Position numbers and translations under genes: made by a program. The notes under the pieces are model-generated. The model worked only from the letters and a program-made list of their open reading frames with translations, was not told the origin of the DNA and did not search any database. This document shows positions 18,683 to 27,610 of a stretch of 64,000 bases of DNA, piece by piece (the stretch's first letter is position 1; each line of letters starts with the position of its first letter). The stretch is from Phaeodactylibacter luteus (GTDB lineage Bacteria; Bacteroidota; Bacteroidia; Chitinophagales; Saprospiraceae), in contig NZ_VOOR01000002.1 of assembly GCF_007993045.1 (NCBI RefSeq), positions 146,775 through 210,774 on the forward strand, written 5' to 3'.

Positions 18683-18880
18683 TAGCAGCCTGTCGGAGAT
18701 GTGCTGATGCGGCGAGAGCGAGATAATATTGTTCTGAACAAGGCGCGATATATTCAAGAATGGGACAAAAGGGCCCCATTCTTGAATCCAATAGCCTGAG
18801 CTACGTGACTAATAAGCAACGAAGTGCAGAATAATATTTGCCGTTCGCAGACCATTGAGCGCCTCTCCGACAGACTGCTA
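18683..18880. mobile_element. R4 MITE-like element (198 bp)
   Basis: Terminal inverted repeats of 17 bp (16/17), TAGCAGcCTGTCGGAGA at the left and its complement at the right, enclose a non-coding interior with a central hairpin (CAAGAATGGG / CCCATTCTTG). The last three bases, read on the minus strand, are the TAG stop of ilvA. It has no transposase. Confidence 0.8.
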
Positions 18881-20146
18881 AACTAATAGATCAAAAAGCA
18901 TCTTGCTGTCATTGAGCGTCTGATAATCGATATGGCTAGCCTGCATGCGCTGTAGGAGCCCATCGTAATCTTCCCACTTTTGCACTTGTATACCGACCAA
19001 AGCCGGGCCAGAATCCCGGTTGTGCTTTTTGGTGTATTCAAAATGGGTGATATCATCATTGGGGCCTAGCACGTTGTTCAGGAAATCGCGCAAAGCCCCA
19101 GCCCTTTGCGGGAAACGAATGATGAAGTAATGCTTTAGCCCTTCGTAGAGGAGGGAGCGCTCCTTGATCTCCTCCGTGCGGGTAATGTCATTATTGCTCC
19201 CACTGAGGATGCACACAACGTTTTTGCCGGCAATCTGCTCTTTGTAAAAGTCCAGTGCGGCTACGGTAAGGGCACCGGCAGGCTCTACTACGATGCCTTC
19301 TTCGTTGTACAGCTGCAGAATAGTGCTACAGACTTTGCCCTCAGGCACGAGTATCATGTCGTCCAATACTGTTTGCGCGATCTTGAAGGTCAGGTCCCCT
19401 ACTTTGCGCACAGCAGCACCGTCTACAAAGCTGTCGATATGCTCTAGCGTGACCGGGTGCCCTGCTTTGAGAGACTCGAACATAGCAGGCGCGCCAGCAG
19501 GCTCCACGCCGATGATCTTGGTGTTGGGCGAAAGCTGATGGAAATAGCTGCCCAGCCCAGAAACCAGCCCTCCCCCTCCGATCGCACAAAAGACATAGTC
19601 GAGGGCGTCATTGCAATCCTCTAGAATTTCCAGCCCGACGGTCCCCTGCCCTTCGATGACCCGGGGGTCGTCAAAAGGGTGGATGAACTGCTTGCCGTTT
19701 GTTTTTGCGTCATCGACAGCCTCCCGGTAGGCATCATCGAAGGTATCTCCGGTAAGGACGACTTCCACCCATTCTTTCCCGAAGGATTTCACTTTTTTGA
19801 CTTTCTGTTTGGGGGTGACGCTAGGCATATAGACCTTGCCCTGCACTTCCATTTTTTGGCAGGCAAATGCAAACCCCTGGGCGTGGTTGCCTGCACTGGC
19901 ACAGACCACGCCATTGGAAAGGCTGGCGCGGTCGAGCGTAGCCATTTTATTGTAGGCCCCACGGATTTTATAGCTGCGAACCACCTGCATATCCTCCCTT
20001 TTCAGGAAAACCCGGGCCCCGAACTGTTCGGAAAGGTTGTAGTTGAAAGTCAGGGGGGTCGGCTCTGCCACCCCCTTGAGGCGTACTTTGGCTCGGTAAA
20101 TGGACTCGACGGAAGCAAGGGGGGCTTTTTCTACGGAGGCAGGCAT
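18878..20146 (-). CDS. ilvA: Threonine ammonia-lyase
   Basis: A 422-residue PLP enzyme starting at ATG 20146 (MPASVEK). The PLP lysine is K60 in 'SYKIRGAYNKMA'; the glycine loop is 'GGGGLVSGLG'. The C-terminal ~90 residues ('HYFIIRFPQRAGALRDFLNNVLG') form one ACT-like regulatory domain, as in the shorter IlvA form. It deaminates threonine to 2-oxobutyrate, entering isoleucine synthesis. It lies 93 bp downstream of ilvC on the same strand. Its stop codon is the outermost trinucleotide of the R4 element. Confidence 0.93.
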   Translation of the reverse strand: MPASVEKAPLASVESIYRAKVRLKGVAEPTPLTFNYNLSEQFGARVFLKREDMQVVRSYKIRGAYNKMATLDRASLSNGVVCASAGNHAQGFAFACQKMEVQGKVYMPSVTPKQKVKKVKSFGKEWVEVVLTGDTFDDAYREAVDDAKTNGKQFIHPFDDPRVIEGQGTVGLEILEDCNDALDYVFCAIGGGGLVSGLGSYFHQLSPNTKIIGVEPAGAPAMFESLKAGHPVTLEHIDSFVDGAAVRKVGDLTFKIAQTVLDDMILVPEGKVCSTILQLYNEEGIVVEPAGALTVAALDFYKEQIAGKNVVCILSGSNNDITRTEEIKERSLLYEGLKHYFIIRFPQRAGALRDFLNNVLGPNDDITHFEYTKKHNRDSGPALVGIQVQKWEDYDGLLQRMQASHIDYQTLNDSKMLFDLLV

Positions 20147-20239
20147 GTCAGTCTTTATTTTGTTGGCTGTATGAAAAAACGAAGGGCACCACAAAGGCGG
20201 GAATACCCTTGCAGTGCCCTTATGGTATAGAGATAGCTT

Positions 20240-21304
20240 CTATTTTTCTACTGCTTCAGGCTGATTTTCAGGGCGGAGGCTGCGGACCGTTTTGCCGGCG
20301 CGCCACATTTCGCTTTCGCGCAATTCGGCCAGCTCTGCATCCAGTTTTTCGCGGTAGTCCTCTTTGCTGTTGGAATCGATAGACCGCTGCGCTTCCTCTC
20401 CAGAGGCCACGCTGTCGTAGAGGTCTTCAAAAACAGGGGCTACGGCATCCCGGAATTTCTTCCACCAGTCCAGTGCTCCCCGCTGAGCAGTAGTGGAGCA
20501 GTTAGCGTACATCCAGTCCATGCCATTTTCCGCCACAAGCGGCATCAGGCTTTGCGTGAGCTCCTCCACAGATTCGTTGAACGCCTCGGATGGGCTGTGG
20601 CCACGGCGGCGCAGCAGGTCGTACTGAGCGGCGAAGAGCCCCTGAATAGCGCCCATCAGTGAGCCGCGCTCCCCGGTAAGGTCGCTGTAGACCTCCTTCT
20701 GAAAGGTCGTCTCGAAGAGATAGCCAGATCCAACGCCTATGCCTAATGCTACCACCCGCTCCTGTGCGCGGCCGGTGGCATCCTGGAAGATAGCGAAGCT
20801 AGAGTTCAGCCCTTTGCCTGCTACGAACAGCCTGCGCAAGCTCGTGCCAGAGCCCTTGGGGGCAACAAGGATGACATCAATGTCTTTCGGCGGCACAATA
20901 CCTGTACGCTCCTTATACGTAATGCCAAAGCCATGGGAAAAGTACAGCGCTTTCCCCGCAGTGAGGTGGGGCTTGATGGCCGGCCAGAGCGCAATTTGGG
21001 CGGCATCGCTAAGGAGGTACTGAATGACGGTACCCCGCTTGGCAGCTTCCTCGATTGGGAAAAGGTTGACGCCCGGCTCCCAGCCGTCGGCCACGGCTTT
21101 GTCCCATGTTTTGGACTCCTGCCGCTGCCCTACGATTACGTTAAAACCATTGTCGCGGAGGTTGAGCGCCTGCCCAGGCCCTTGGACGCCATAGCCAATT
21201 ACGGCTATAGTCTCCTCTTTCATGGTCGCTCTTGCTTTCTCCAGTGGGAATTCGTCGCGGGTAACTACATTTTCCTCTACCCCGCCAAAGTTCATTTTTG
21301 CCAT
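20240..21304 (-). CDS. ilvC: Ketol-acid reductoisomerase
   Basis: A 354-residue class I-type KARI. The nucleotide-binding loop is 'VIGYGVQGPGQALNLRDNG'; the C-terminal knotted domain has 'DLTGERGSLMGAIQGLFAAQYDLL' and 'YANCSTTAQRGALDWW'. It converts acetolactate/acetohydroxybutyrate in valine and isoleucine synthesis. It forms an ilvC-ilvA unit. ilvB/N and ilvD are not in the window. No leader peptide rich in Ile/Val/Leu codons was found upstream. Confidence 0.94.
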   Translation of the reverse strand: MAKMNFGGVEENVVTRDEFPLEKARATMKEETIAVIGYGVQGPGQALNLRDNGFNVIVGQRQESKTWDKAVADGWEPGVNLFPIEEAAKRGTVIQYLLSDAAQIALWPAIKPHLTAGKALYFSHGFGITYKERTGIVPPKDIDVILVAPKGSGTSLRRLFVAGKGLNSSFAIFQDATGRAQERVVALGIGVGSGYLFETTFQKEVYSDLTGERGSLMGAIQGLFAAQYDLLRRRGHSPSEAFNESVEELTQSLMPLVAENGMDWMYANCSTTAQRGALDWWKKFRDAVAPVFEDLYDSVASGEEAQRSIDSNSKEDYREKLDAELAELRESEMWRAGKTVRSLRPENQPEAVEK

Positions 21305-21519
21305 AGCTGAACAGTCATTTCTTATTTCGTAAATCGTCCTAGTCGTGCTAGTTTTATGAATCTGTCAGCTAAGTAAAGGAAATTATCCCCGCCAGGCAGG
21401 TCAATCCTCCCTGCTTTACCCGACCCTTGAAATACATTCTGCATGCCGAAAAACAGGCAAAATTCTTAAAGCAACGCTACAACCGAAAGCACCTTAACCC
21501 TTGAATTGCAGTAAAATAG

Positions 21520-21557
21520 AAAACAGGCAGGCTGGCTTAAAACCAACCGGCCTGTTT
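21520..21557 (-). terminator. Terminator after the TrpB2-type gene
   Basis: Arms AAACAGGC (21521-21528) and GCCTGTTT (21550-21557), with partly paired interior. On the minus strand it is followed by TTCTATTTTA, giving the U-rich tail for the gene that ends at 21616. Confidence 0.6.
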
Positions 21558-21615
21558 GGCTTGCCTGCAAGAACGGCCACAAGCGTATTACGAAATCCAA
21601 GAACCTCGGCTGCTC

Positions 21616-22980
21616 TTAATCGATAGTGGGCGTATCGAGCTGCGCCAGGTTGGCCTCAATCTCCTCCTGAGTGACTTCGTGGTGCTCGAGGTTGCCGCTG
21701 AGGTAAGTCTCGTAGGCCGCCAAATCGAAGTTGCCATGCCCACAAAGGTGGATCAGGATGGTTTCGGCCCTGCCCTCTTCTTTGCAGCGTTTGGCTTCCT
21801 GAATAGCGGTTGCAATAGCATGGTTGGTCTCCGGTGCAGGCAGTATGCCTTCTGTTTTGGCAAAAAGGACGCCTGCCTCGAAGCACTCGAGCTGATCATG
21901 AGCACGTGCTTCGATGAGCTTGTCGCGGAGCAATTGGCTCACGACGACGCCTGCACCGTGGTACCTCAGCCCTCCAGCGTGGATAGGCGCAGGCACAAAG
22001 TTGTGGCCCAGGGTGTACATGGGGAGCAGCGGGGTCATGCCCACCATATCGCCGAAATCGTACCGGAATACGCCCCGGGTCAGTTTGGGGCAGCTGGCCG
22101 GCTCGCTGGCAATACAGCGGATGTTTTTGCCTTCCTCCAGGTTTAGGCGCAAGAATGGGAAGCTGATGCCCGCGAAATTGGAGCCTCCGCCAAATGGCGC
22201 GACCACGATATCCGGCAGGTCGCCGGCTTTTTCCATTTGCTTTACGGCCTCCAGCCCGATCACGGTCTGGTGCATGAGCACGTGGTTGAGCACACTGCCC
22301 AGAGCGTATTTGGTATGCTCATCGCTTGCTGCCCGCTCTACCGCCTCAGAGATGGCGATGCCCAAGCTGCCTGGCGAATCCGGGTCCATTGCCAGGACTT
22401 TCCGGCCAGCCTCGGTCGTGTCAGTCGGAGAAGCATAAACCTGCGCCCCCCAAGTGTTCATCAGGATTTTCCGGTATGGCTTCTGCTTAAAGCTGATTTT
22501 GACCATATAGACCTCGCATTCGATGCCGAAGTGCTGGCAGGCGAAGCTCAAGGCGCTGCCCCACTGCCCTGCGCCAGTCTCTGTGGTGATCCGCTTTACG
22601 CCTTCCTGCTTGTTGTAGTAAGCTTGGGCGACCGCTGTATTGGGCTTGTGGGAGCCGGATGGGCTGACGCCTTCGTACTTGTAGTAAATTTTGGCTGGCG
22701 TGTCCAACGCTTTTTCCAGGTTGCGGGCACGGAACATAGGCGTAGGGCGCCAGATTTTGTACACCTCGCGCACTTCTTCCGGGATTTCAATCCATTTTTC
22801 CTGGGAGACCTCCTGCTGTATCAAGGCCATTGGGAAGAGGGGCGCAAGGGCTTCGGGCCCGATAGGCGCTCTCGTTCCGGGGTGGAGGGGCGGGAGCGGC
22901 TTGTTGGGCATATCGGCTACGATATTGTACCAAGCTTCCGGGATTTCCTTTTCTGAAAGTGTGATTTTCCGAGTGCTCAT
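21616..22980 (-). CDS. TrpB2-type tryptophan synthase beta-like PLP enzyme
   Basis: A 454-residue fold-type II PLP enzyme of the TrpB2 group. The PLP lysine is K112 in '[10 protein letters not shown]'; the phosphate loop is 'FGGGSNFAG'. The long N-terminus ('[21 protein letters not shown]') and 'WRPTPM' distinguish TrpB2 from the operon-borne TrpB1 (48174-49361 here). TrpB2 enzymes make Trp from indole and serine without TrpA or salvage indole; some may have other amine substrates. It stands alone with its own terminator. Confidence 0.9.
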   Translation of the reverse strand: MSTRKITLSEKEIPEAWYNIVADMPNKPLPPLHPGTRAPIGPEALAPLFPMALIQQEVSQEKWIEIPEEVREVYKIWRPTPMFRARNLEKALDTPAKIYYKYEGVSPSGSHKPNTAVAQAYYNKQEGVKRITTETGAGQWGSALSFACQHFGIECEVYMVKISFKQKPYRKILMNTWGAQVYASPTDTTEAGRKVLAMDPDSPGSLGIAISEAVERAASDEHTKYALGSVLNHVLMHQTVIGLEAVKQMEKAGDLPDIVVAPFGGGSNFAGISFPFLRLNLEEGKNIRCIASEPASCPKLTRGVFRYDFGDMVGMTPLLPMYTLGHNFVPAPIHAGGLRYHGAGVVVSQLLRDKLIEARAHDQLECFEAGVLFAKTEGILPAPETNHAIATAIQEAKRCKEEGRAETILIHLCGHGNFDLAAYETYLSGNLEHHEVTQEEIEANLAQLDTPTID

Positions 22981-23082
22981 GCGATCTGTTTGAGAGTTAA
23001 GTATTGGTCAATTGCTCGTTAATTTATAACAAATACGGCAAAACCCTACCCTGCCCAAACAAAGTGCCTTGATTTTTACGGT

Positions 23083-23721
23083 TTACTTACGTGCGATCTG
23101 CATGAAATAGTGCCAGACCCCTCCGTATGCCGGTTTCACGGTAAGGCTGACCGGGTCGAAGTTCTCTTTGATCCACGGGGACAGGTGGGCATCCATTCGT
23201 ACATGGTTGTTGCCCATGTGTGCTTTGAACCAAGGGAAGCGGGAATCGTGGAAATCTGCTACGGCGAGCACACCGCCGGGCTTCAGGTCTTCATAGGCTT
23301 GCTGTAGGAGCGATTTCCAGTGTGGGTTGATCATCGTCAGCGAATACGAGAACAATACCGCATCCATCTGATTGTTGAAATGCATATCGCCCAGCTGATA
23401 CGGCCGCTGCTCCAGCTTCACCCTTCCCCCGAAAGGTTGTACGGCTTGGCTCGCCCGGCTGATCATATGGCCGGAAACGTCTAAGCCCGTGATTTGCGCC
23501 TTGGGGAAACGCTTGGCGAGCAAACGGAGGTTATACCCCGTGCCACAGCCTACTTCCAGTATCCGCTGCGGGGCGCTACGGTCTAAAGGGAGCCGCCGGA
23601 CAATCTCTTCCCGGCCGAACAGAAAAGCCCAACGGGTAAGGTCGTAAATTTTGGACTGCAGCACGTAGTACTGCTCCATCGCCTGATTCTGTTCTTCTGC
23701 AGAAGCGGTCAGTCTTGACAT
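23083..23721 (-). CDS. btaB: SAM methyltransferase, BtaB-like (betaine-lipid N-methylation)
   Basis: A 212-residue class I methyltransferase. SAM motif I is 'ILEVGCGTGYNL', acidic strand 'ITGLDVSGHM', motif 'LKPGGVLAVADFHDS'. An N-terminal 'MEQYYVLQSKIYDLTRWAFLFGR' segment resembles lipid-headgroup methyltransferases. It sits 12 bp after a BtaA-family gene, the standard arrangement of btaA-btaB, where BtaB adds three methyl groups to diacylglyceryl-homoserine to give DGTS. The role depends on that context. Confidence 0.72.
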   Translation of the reverse strand: MSRLTASAEEQNQAMEQYYVLQSKIYDLTRWAFLFGREEIVRRLPLDRSAPQRILEVGCGTGYNLRLLAKRFPKAQITGLDVSGHMISRASQAVQPFGGRVKLEQRPYQLGDMHFNNQMDAVLFSYSLTMINPHWKSLLQQAYEDLKPGGVLAVADFHDSRFPWFKAHMGNNHVRMDAHLSPWIKENFDPVSLTVKPAYGGVWHYFMQIARK

Positions 23722-23733
23722 AGGTTCATTTTT

Positions 23734-24891
23734 TTACCGGACTACCCCCAAGTATACGCTAGCGTAAGTCCCTACCCGGTCTAGCCGGTGGGTTTTGGCG
23801 GTCAAGGCTTGTTCAAAATCAAGGGCATCTTGGACAAAATCAGGGAAGAAGCCTACCTGATGAGCAGCAGAGCGGAGGAGGATGCGGGTGCCGGGGCGGC
23901 TGTTGTCCAAAATGAGCCGCCACTCTTCCGCCAGCGCTGTCCTGTTGTTGGCGGCAAGCCAATCCTGATGATCGAGCAAGACGAAATGGGAATAGGCTCC
24001 GGGGTTGTCCTTTAAGAATTGTGCAATAGTAGTAGTCTGTGGGTTGAGGCGTGTTTCTCGGGAGCGCAAAGCAGCGAAGTGCCCGGGCAGCAAGTAGTTG
24101 GGGGCACAATCTTTGGTATAGGAGCCATAAAGGTACAGGCGCCAAAAATAGTTGTCGTGCAGGGGCAGCTCCATAAAGACTTTCCGCAGGCACTCTTGGA
24201 TAAACCCAAGGGCTCCCCTTTCATACCTACGGATAAAGAGCTCCTGCTGAGCGCGGGGGACGCCCACAAGGCACATCGTCAGATGGCGGTTGACCATCCA
24301 CTCTACCATATTGTTGAGGAAGCGGGGCTCAATGCTTTGGTACAGAGCTGCCTGCTCTTGCAGGGTAGCCGCTGAAAACATTTCCTCTACCTGCCGGAAC
24401 AGCCCTTTGCGGCTGCGCAAGTAGTTGCTGGCCAGCCAGGCGAAGGTGCCGGAAGAGCCATAATGGTAAAAAGACTTCCTCAGCCCACGGGCATTGAAAT
24501 AAGCAAGGTGGCTGTCCCAGTAGTCTGCTGCATAACCTGGCAAGGCCGGGCGCAGCACCTGCTGATAATGGCTGGCAAAGCCTTCCCAGGCCCCTTCTCC
24601 AAATGTGCTGAACAGGGCTTCATGCCCGCTGTTGCGGAAAAAGGCACGCTTGAGCTCTAGAAGCGCATTCTGCCTTGGGTTCATATCAATGCAGTGCACC
24701 GCTTTGGGGCTATCGAGCAGATAATCCAGTGCATTGCAGCCAGCGCTTGTGATCATGACAATTTCACTATCGGGGCGGATATCCATGAGCTCCCGGTCGC
24801 AGCGGGGGTCTTCCCAGCAAGTGTTGTAGACTAGGTTGTTGGTGTGCACCTTTTGGAAAACCCAGTCACGGAGGCGGTTGATCTTTGTCAC
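23734..24891 (-). CDS. btaA: BtaA-like (DUF3419) aminocarboxypropyl transferase
   Basis: A 385-residue DUF3419 protein. 'VYNTCWEDPRCDRELMDI', 'MITSAGCNALDYLLD' and 'IDMNPRQNALLELK' form the SAM-binding N-terminal half; the C-terminal half has 'HFVLLDHQDWL' and 'RILLRSAA'. BtaA moves the 3-amino-3-carboxypropyl group of SAM onto diacylglycerol at the membrane face. It is the first gene of a two-gene unit with the BtaB-like gene. A -7 box TATCTTTG lies 11 bp before the ATG. Confidence 0.82.
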   Translation of the reverse strand: MTKINRLRDWVFQKVHTNNLVYNTCWEDPRCDRELMDIRPDSEIVMITSAGCNALDYLLDSPKAVHCIDMNPRQNALLELKRAFFRNSGHEALFSTFGEGAWEGFASHYQQVLRPALPGYAADYWDSHLAYFNARGLRKSFYHYGSSGTFAWLASNYLRSRKGLFRQVEEMFSAATLQEQAALYQSIEPRFLNNMVEWMVNRHLTMCLVGVPRAQQELFIRRYERGALGFIQECLRKVFMELPLHDNYFWRLYLYGSYTKDCAPNYLLPGHFAALRSRETRLNPQTTTIAQFLKDNPGAYSHFVLLDHQDWLAANNRTALAEEWRLILDNSRPGTRILLRSAAHQVGFFPDFVQDALDFEQALTAKTHRLDRVGTYASVYLGVVR

Positions 24892-24901
24892 TTTTTATTT
24901 T

Positions 24902-24930
24902 CAAAGATAGCCTGCCCTCTGCGGCAGGCT
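24902..24930 (-). promoter_or_regulatory. btaA -7 box abutting an inverted repeat
   Basis: CAAAGATA at 24902-24909 reads TATCTTTG on the minus strand. An 8-bp inverted repeat AGCCTGCC/GGCAGGCT (24909-24930) touches it. The repeat may be the end of the upstream DUF488 transcript (no T-run) or an operator overlapping the promoter. Confidence 0.45.
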
Positions 24931-24975
24931 GTTTGCCCACCTTTAAGCTTTTGATAATTAATTGTAAAATGTAGC

Positions 24976-25356
24976 TCAAAGCAGGCGGGGAAGGATATGC
25001 TTGAGCGCAACGGCCTGATTGTACTGTTCGTCCCGGGCACTGTAAAGCAGTGTGACAGGACCTTCCTTCAGCCATCCCCTGAAACAGGACAGGACTTCAG
25101 GCCGGTGTTTCAATTCTTCTTCATACCGTGCAACAAACCCTTCCCATCGCTCGGGCTGATGGGCAAACCATTTGCGCAGCTCAGCGCTCGGGCTCGCTTC
25201 CTTCAGCCAGATATGCCAAGGGGCTTGCCCCTTGCTCATGCCCCGCGGCCAAAGACGGTCAACCAGTATCCGCCGCCCGTCACCTGAGGCAGGGGCTTCG
25301 TAGATCCGCTTGGCATAAATGGGGTTAATGCGGGGCAGTGCGGGGTCCATGCTCAA
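24976..25356 (-). CDS. DUF488-family protein (YeaO type)
   Basis: A 126-residue soluble protein with the family motif 'ILVDRLWPRGMSKGQA' and 'WLKEASPSAELRKWFAH', then 'TLLYSARDEQYNQAVAL' near the end. DUF488 proteins are widespread and uncharacterised. It is complete for the family (about 115-125 residues). Either ATG at 25356 or at 25350 fits. It lies upstream of btaA on the same strand, but the btaA promoter box suggests separate expression. Confidence 0.82.
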   Translation of the reverse strand: MSMDPALPRINPIYAKRIYEAPASGDGRRILVDRLWPRGMSKGQAPWHIWLKEASPSAELRKWFAHQPERWEGFVARYEEELKHRPEVLSCFRGWLKEGPVTLLYSARDEQYNQAVALKHILPRLL

Positions 25357-25472
25357 GTGGTTTAGCCGGTTTCAGTTTTCAAGCGGTTTGACAGCCCAAA
25401 GCCCGATGCTGATGCCGTCCGCTCCGCCCAATGTGCTGTGAGCTTGGAGCCACCTTGTCTAATTTCGTGGGA

Positions 25473-25580
25473 GGGGGCCTGCCCCTGCCTCGCGGCAGGT
25501 GCCGCTATGCTACGGGGCTCGCTGCCCGCTCGGCCCTATCGGGCTTACACCCCTCCGCAGCGCTAGGCCAATGCCAGGCT
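25473..25580 (+). repeat. R1 intergenic repeat, copy C
   Basis: Plus-orientation copy with core GGGGCTCGCTGCCCGCTCGG and the conserved 'CAGCGCTAGGCCAATGCC' end. It lies between the DUF488 gene and the symporter gene. The ORF that spans it is repeat-derived. Confidence 0.85.
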
Positions 25581-25610
25581 AAAGCCCGGCAAGCCCGGAA
25601 GGCCCAGAAT

Positions 25611-25673
25611 GGGCTGTCAGGGAGGAAAAGCGGCTCAGCTTTGGGCCCCACCGCTTTCCCTCACTGACAGCCC
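25611..25673. repeat. 23-bp imperfect inverted repeat beyond the symporter gene
   Basis: Arms 25611-25633 and 25651-25673 match at 21 of 23 positions across a 17-nt spacer; the outer ten bases are GGGCTGTCAG. There is no T-run on either side, so it is not a standard terminator. It lies 18 bp beyond the symporter stop. Confidence 0.65.
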
Positions 25674-25691
25674 TACACAGAACACGGCGGA

Positions 25692-27452
25692 TTACCAGAA
25701 ATAACCTACCACCAGGGCAGTCAGAATAAGCAGCAGGACTGCGAGGATGCGATAATTTTGGTACCAAGGCAGCCCTTTCAGCTCTTCCCTTTCCTGTTGG
25801 AAAAGCCCCTTGTTCCAGGTCAATTCTGCTACCTGCTCCTCGCTGGGCGAAGCGGTAGCCAGGCTCACCACGACATGTACAGCCAAACACATCACCCACA
25901 TGATGAAAGCCATGGAGAGGAAGTGGATGCCGGTCAGGGCAGCCATCCATGCAGGCACATCCTCGGGGGCCATACTGCTGGCCGAAACCTGCAGGACCAA
26001 CATAAATACAGCAAAGACAAAACCAAACAGCAGGCTGACAATAGAGCCGGTAGGGCTTGCCCGTTTCCAGAACAGCCCTAGGACAAAAGTCGCCACAGCA
26101 GGAGGGGCCGTGTAGCTGATGACCAACTGCAGGTACTGCCACAAAGAATCGGATACCTTTTCGATGTAGGGCACCCAAGCTGAAGCCAGGACGACGAGGA
26201 CCAGGGTTGCGATCTGCCCTGCACGCACCAGCTGCTTGCTTGTCATATCCGGCTTGATATTCCGGATGAAATCCATGGTGATCAGCGTTGAAGCAGAATT
26301 GAAAGTTGCGGAAACAGAGGACATCATAGCGGCCAAGAGGCCCGCCACGACAAGCCCCAAAATACCAGAGGGCAGCAGCTGCATCAACAAGACCGGGTAG
26401 GTCAGGTTGGCGCATTCGGAAAGATCTTGGCAGGGCGTCCCATCTGCAGTAATGTAGTTCAGCCCTGAAATGTCCAGCTCGGAGAAGGTCAGCAGCGCAA
26501 GCACGCCGGGCACGATCATGATGAAAATCACAGGGAGCTTCAGCAAGCCAGCAAAGAGCGCACCCCACCGGCCATGATTGAGGTCGCGGGCGCCCAGCAC
26601 CCGCTGCACCATAAATTGATTGTTGGCCCAAAAGTAGAAGCCCAAGAGCGGCACACCAGTCAGCAGGCCATACCAGGGCATGAACTCGTCATTGCCCGGC
26701 CGCACCAAGCTGAAAGCCTCTTCAGCTGTGGAAGGCGCATAATGGCCTGCGGCACGTGCGGCTTCCACACTTGCCACTTCGCCGGCCTGCAGGCGCTCGG
26801 TCAGGGCTGCCATCATGTCTCCCCAGCCGCCGCCAAACTCCTGAAAGGCAAAATAGGTCAGCAAAATGGAGCCGACCACCAGCAATATGGCTTGTATCAC
26901 CTCGGTCTGAATCACGGAGTTGAGCCCACCGGGGATCGTGTAGGCCGCAGCCGCAATAGCCAACAGCAGGATGATCTGCCAGGAAGGCAGCGCGGGAAAA
27001 AGCAGTTTGAGCACAATGCTGCCCACATAAAGCCCTGCCGCGGTATCAACCATTACGTTGCCAATGATGGTAATGAAGGAAAAATAGTACCGGGATTTAC
27101 GGTCGTACCGCTTTTCCAAAAACTCCGGCATAGTGTATACGCCAGATTTGAGGTAGAACGGCAAAAAGAAAATCGCAAAGAAAATGAGGACGACCACCGC
27201 ATACCATTCATAGTTGTACACATGTATGTTGGTCTTGTAGGCGTCCCCTGCCAGCCCAATGAGGGTAGAGCTCGAAATATTGGCAGAAAAAAGGGCGATG
27301 CCCACGATCGGCCAGGTCATGCCCCGCCCTGCCAAAAAGTAATCTTCAGAACTGTCCCGTTTGCCATGGTAAATGCCGTAACCGATAATTAATACAGCGT
27401 AAGCCAGCATTATGCCGATGTCTAGCCCACTCAGCTGGAATTGATCCATCAT
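25692..27452 (-). CDS. Sodium:solute symporter (SSS/SLC5 family)
   Basis: A 586-residue inner-membrane protein with about 14 hydrophobic segments in the LeuT-like SSS pattern. The first is 'LDIGIMLAYAVLIIGYGIYHG'-type; 'DYFLAGRGMTWPIVGIALFSANIS' is the family's sodium-site helix, and 'AAAAYTIPGGLNSVIQTEVIQAILL' is diagnostic. Closest in layout to sugar transporters such as Vibrio SGLT; the substrate cannot be fixed. ATG 27449 is an alternative start. A candidate structured RNA with a terminator lies ~160 nt upstream. Confidence 0.88.
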   Translation of the reverse strand: MMDQFQLSGLDIGIMLAYAVLIIGYGIYHGKRDSSEDYFLAGRGMTWPIVGIALFSANISSSTLIGLAGDAYKTNIHVYNYEWYAVVVLIFFAIFFLPFYLKSGVYTMPEFLEKRYDRKSRYYFSFITIIGNVMVDTAAGLYVGSIVLKLLFPALPSWQIILLLAIAAAAYTIPGGLNSVIQTEVIQAILLVVGSILLTYFAFQEFGGGWGDMMAALTERLQAGEVASVEAARAAGHYAPSTAEEAFSLVRPGNDEFMPWYGLLTGVPLLGFYFWANNQFMVQRVLGARDLNHGRWGALFAGLLKLPVIFIMIVPGVLALLTFSELDISGLNYITADGTPCQDLSECANLTYPVLLMQLLPSGILGLVVAGLLAAMMSSVSATFNSASTLITMDFIRNIKPDMTSKQLVRAGQIATLVLVVLASAWVPYIEKVSDSLWQYLQLVISYTAPPAVATFVLGLFWKRASPTGSIVSLLFGFVFAVFMLVLQVSASSMAPEDVPAWMAALTGIHFLSMAFIMWVMCLAVHVVVSLATASPSEEQVAELTWNKGLFQQEREELKGLPWYQNYRILAVLLLILTALVVGYFW

Positions 27453-27610
27453 GTTGCTACTTAGTTTGGTTGATTGATTAGACTATGTTGGGAATGTATT
27501 GGTCAGGGCTGAACGCTAAAATATATCAATTGAGGCAACCTGACACTATAATATTTTCCTTTTAGCTCAATTTGGTGCATTTCATTCCAAAACAGTGCTT
27601 GAGACGGGAT

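Noticed and set aside
20147..20239. Attenuator or terminator between ilvC and ilvA
   Set aside because: An AAGGGCAC/GTGCCCTT pairing exists, but with a long loop and no T-run; it is too weak to call.
21305..21519. Branched-chain leader peptide upstream of ilvC
   Set aside because: Looked for short ORFs rich in Ile/Val/Leu codons followed by a terminator, as found for trp; none was convincing.
25579..26631. 350-codon minus-strand ORF overlapping the symporter in another frame
   Set aside because: Cys/Gly/Arg-rich translation without domains; the overlapping symporter frame is unambiguous.
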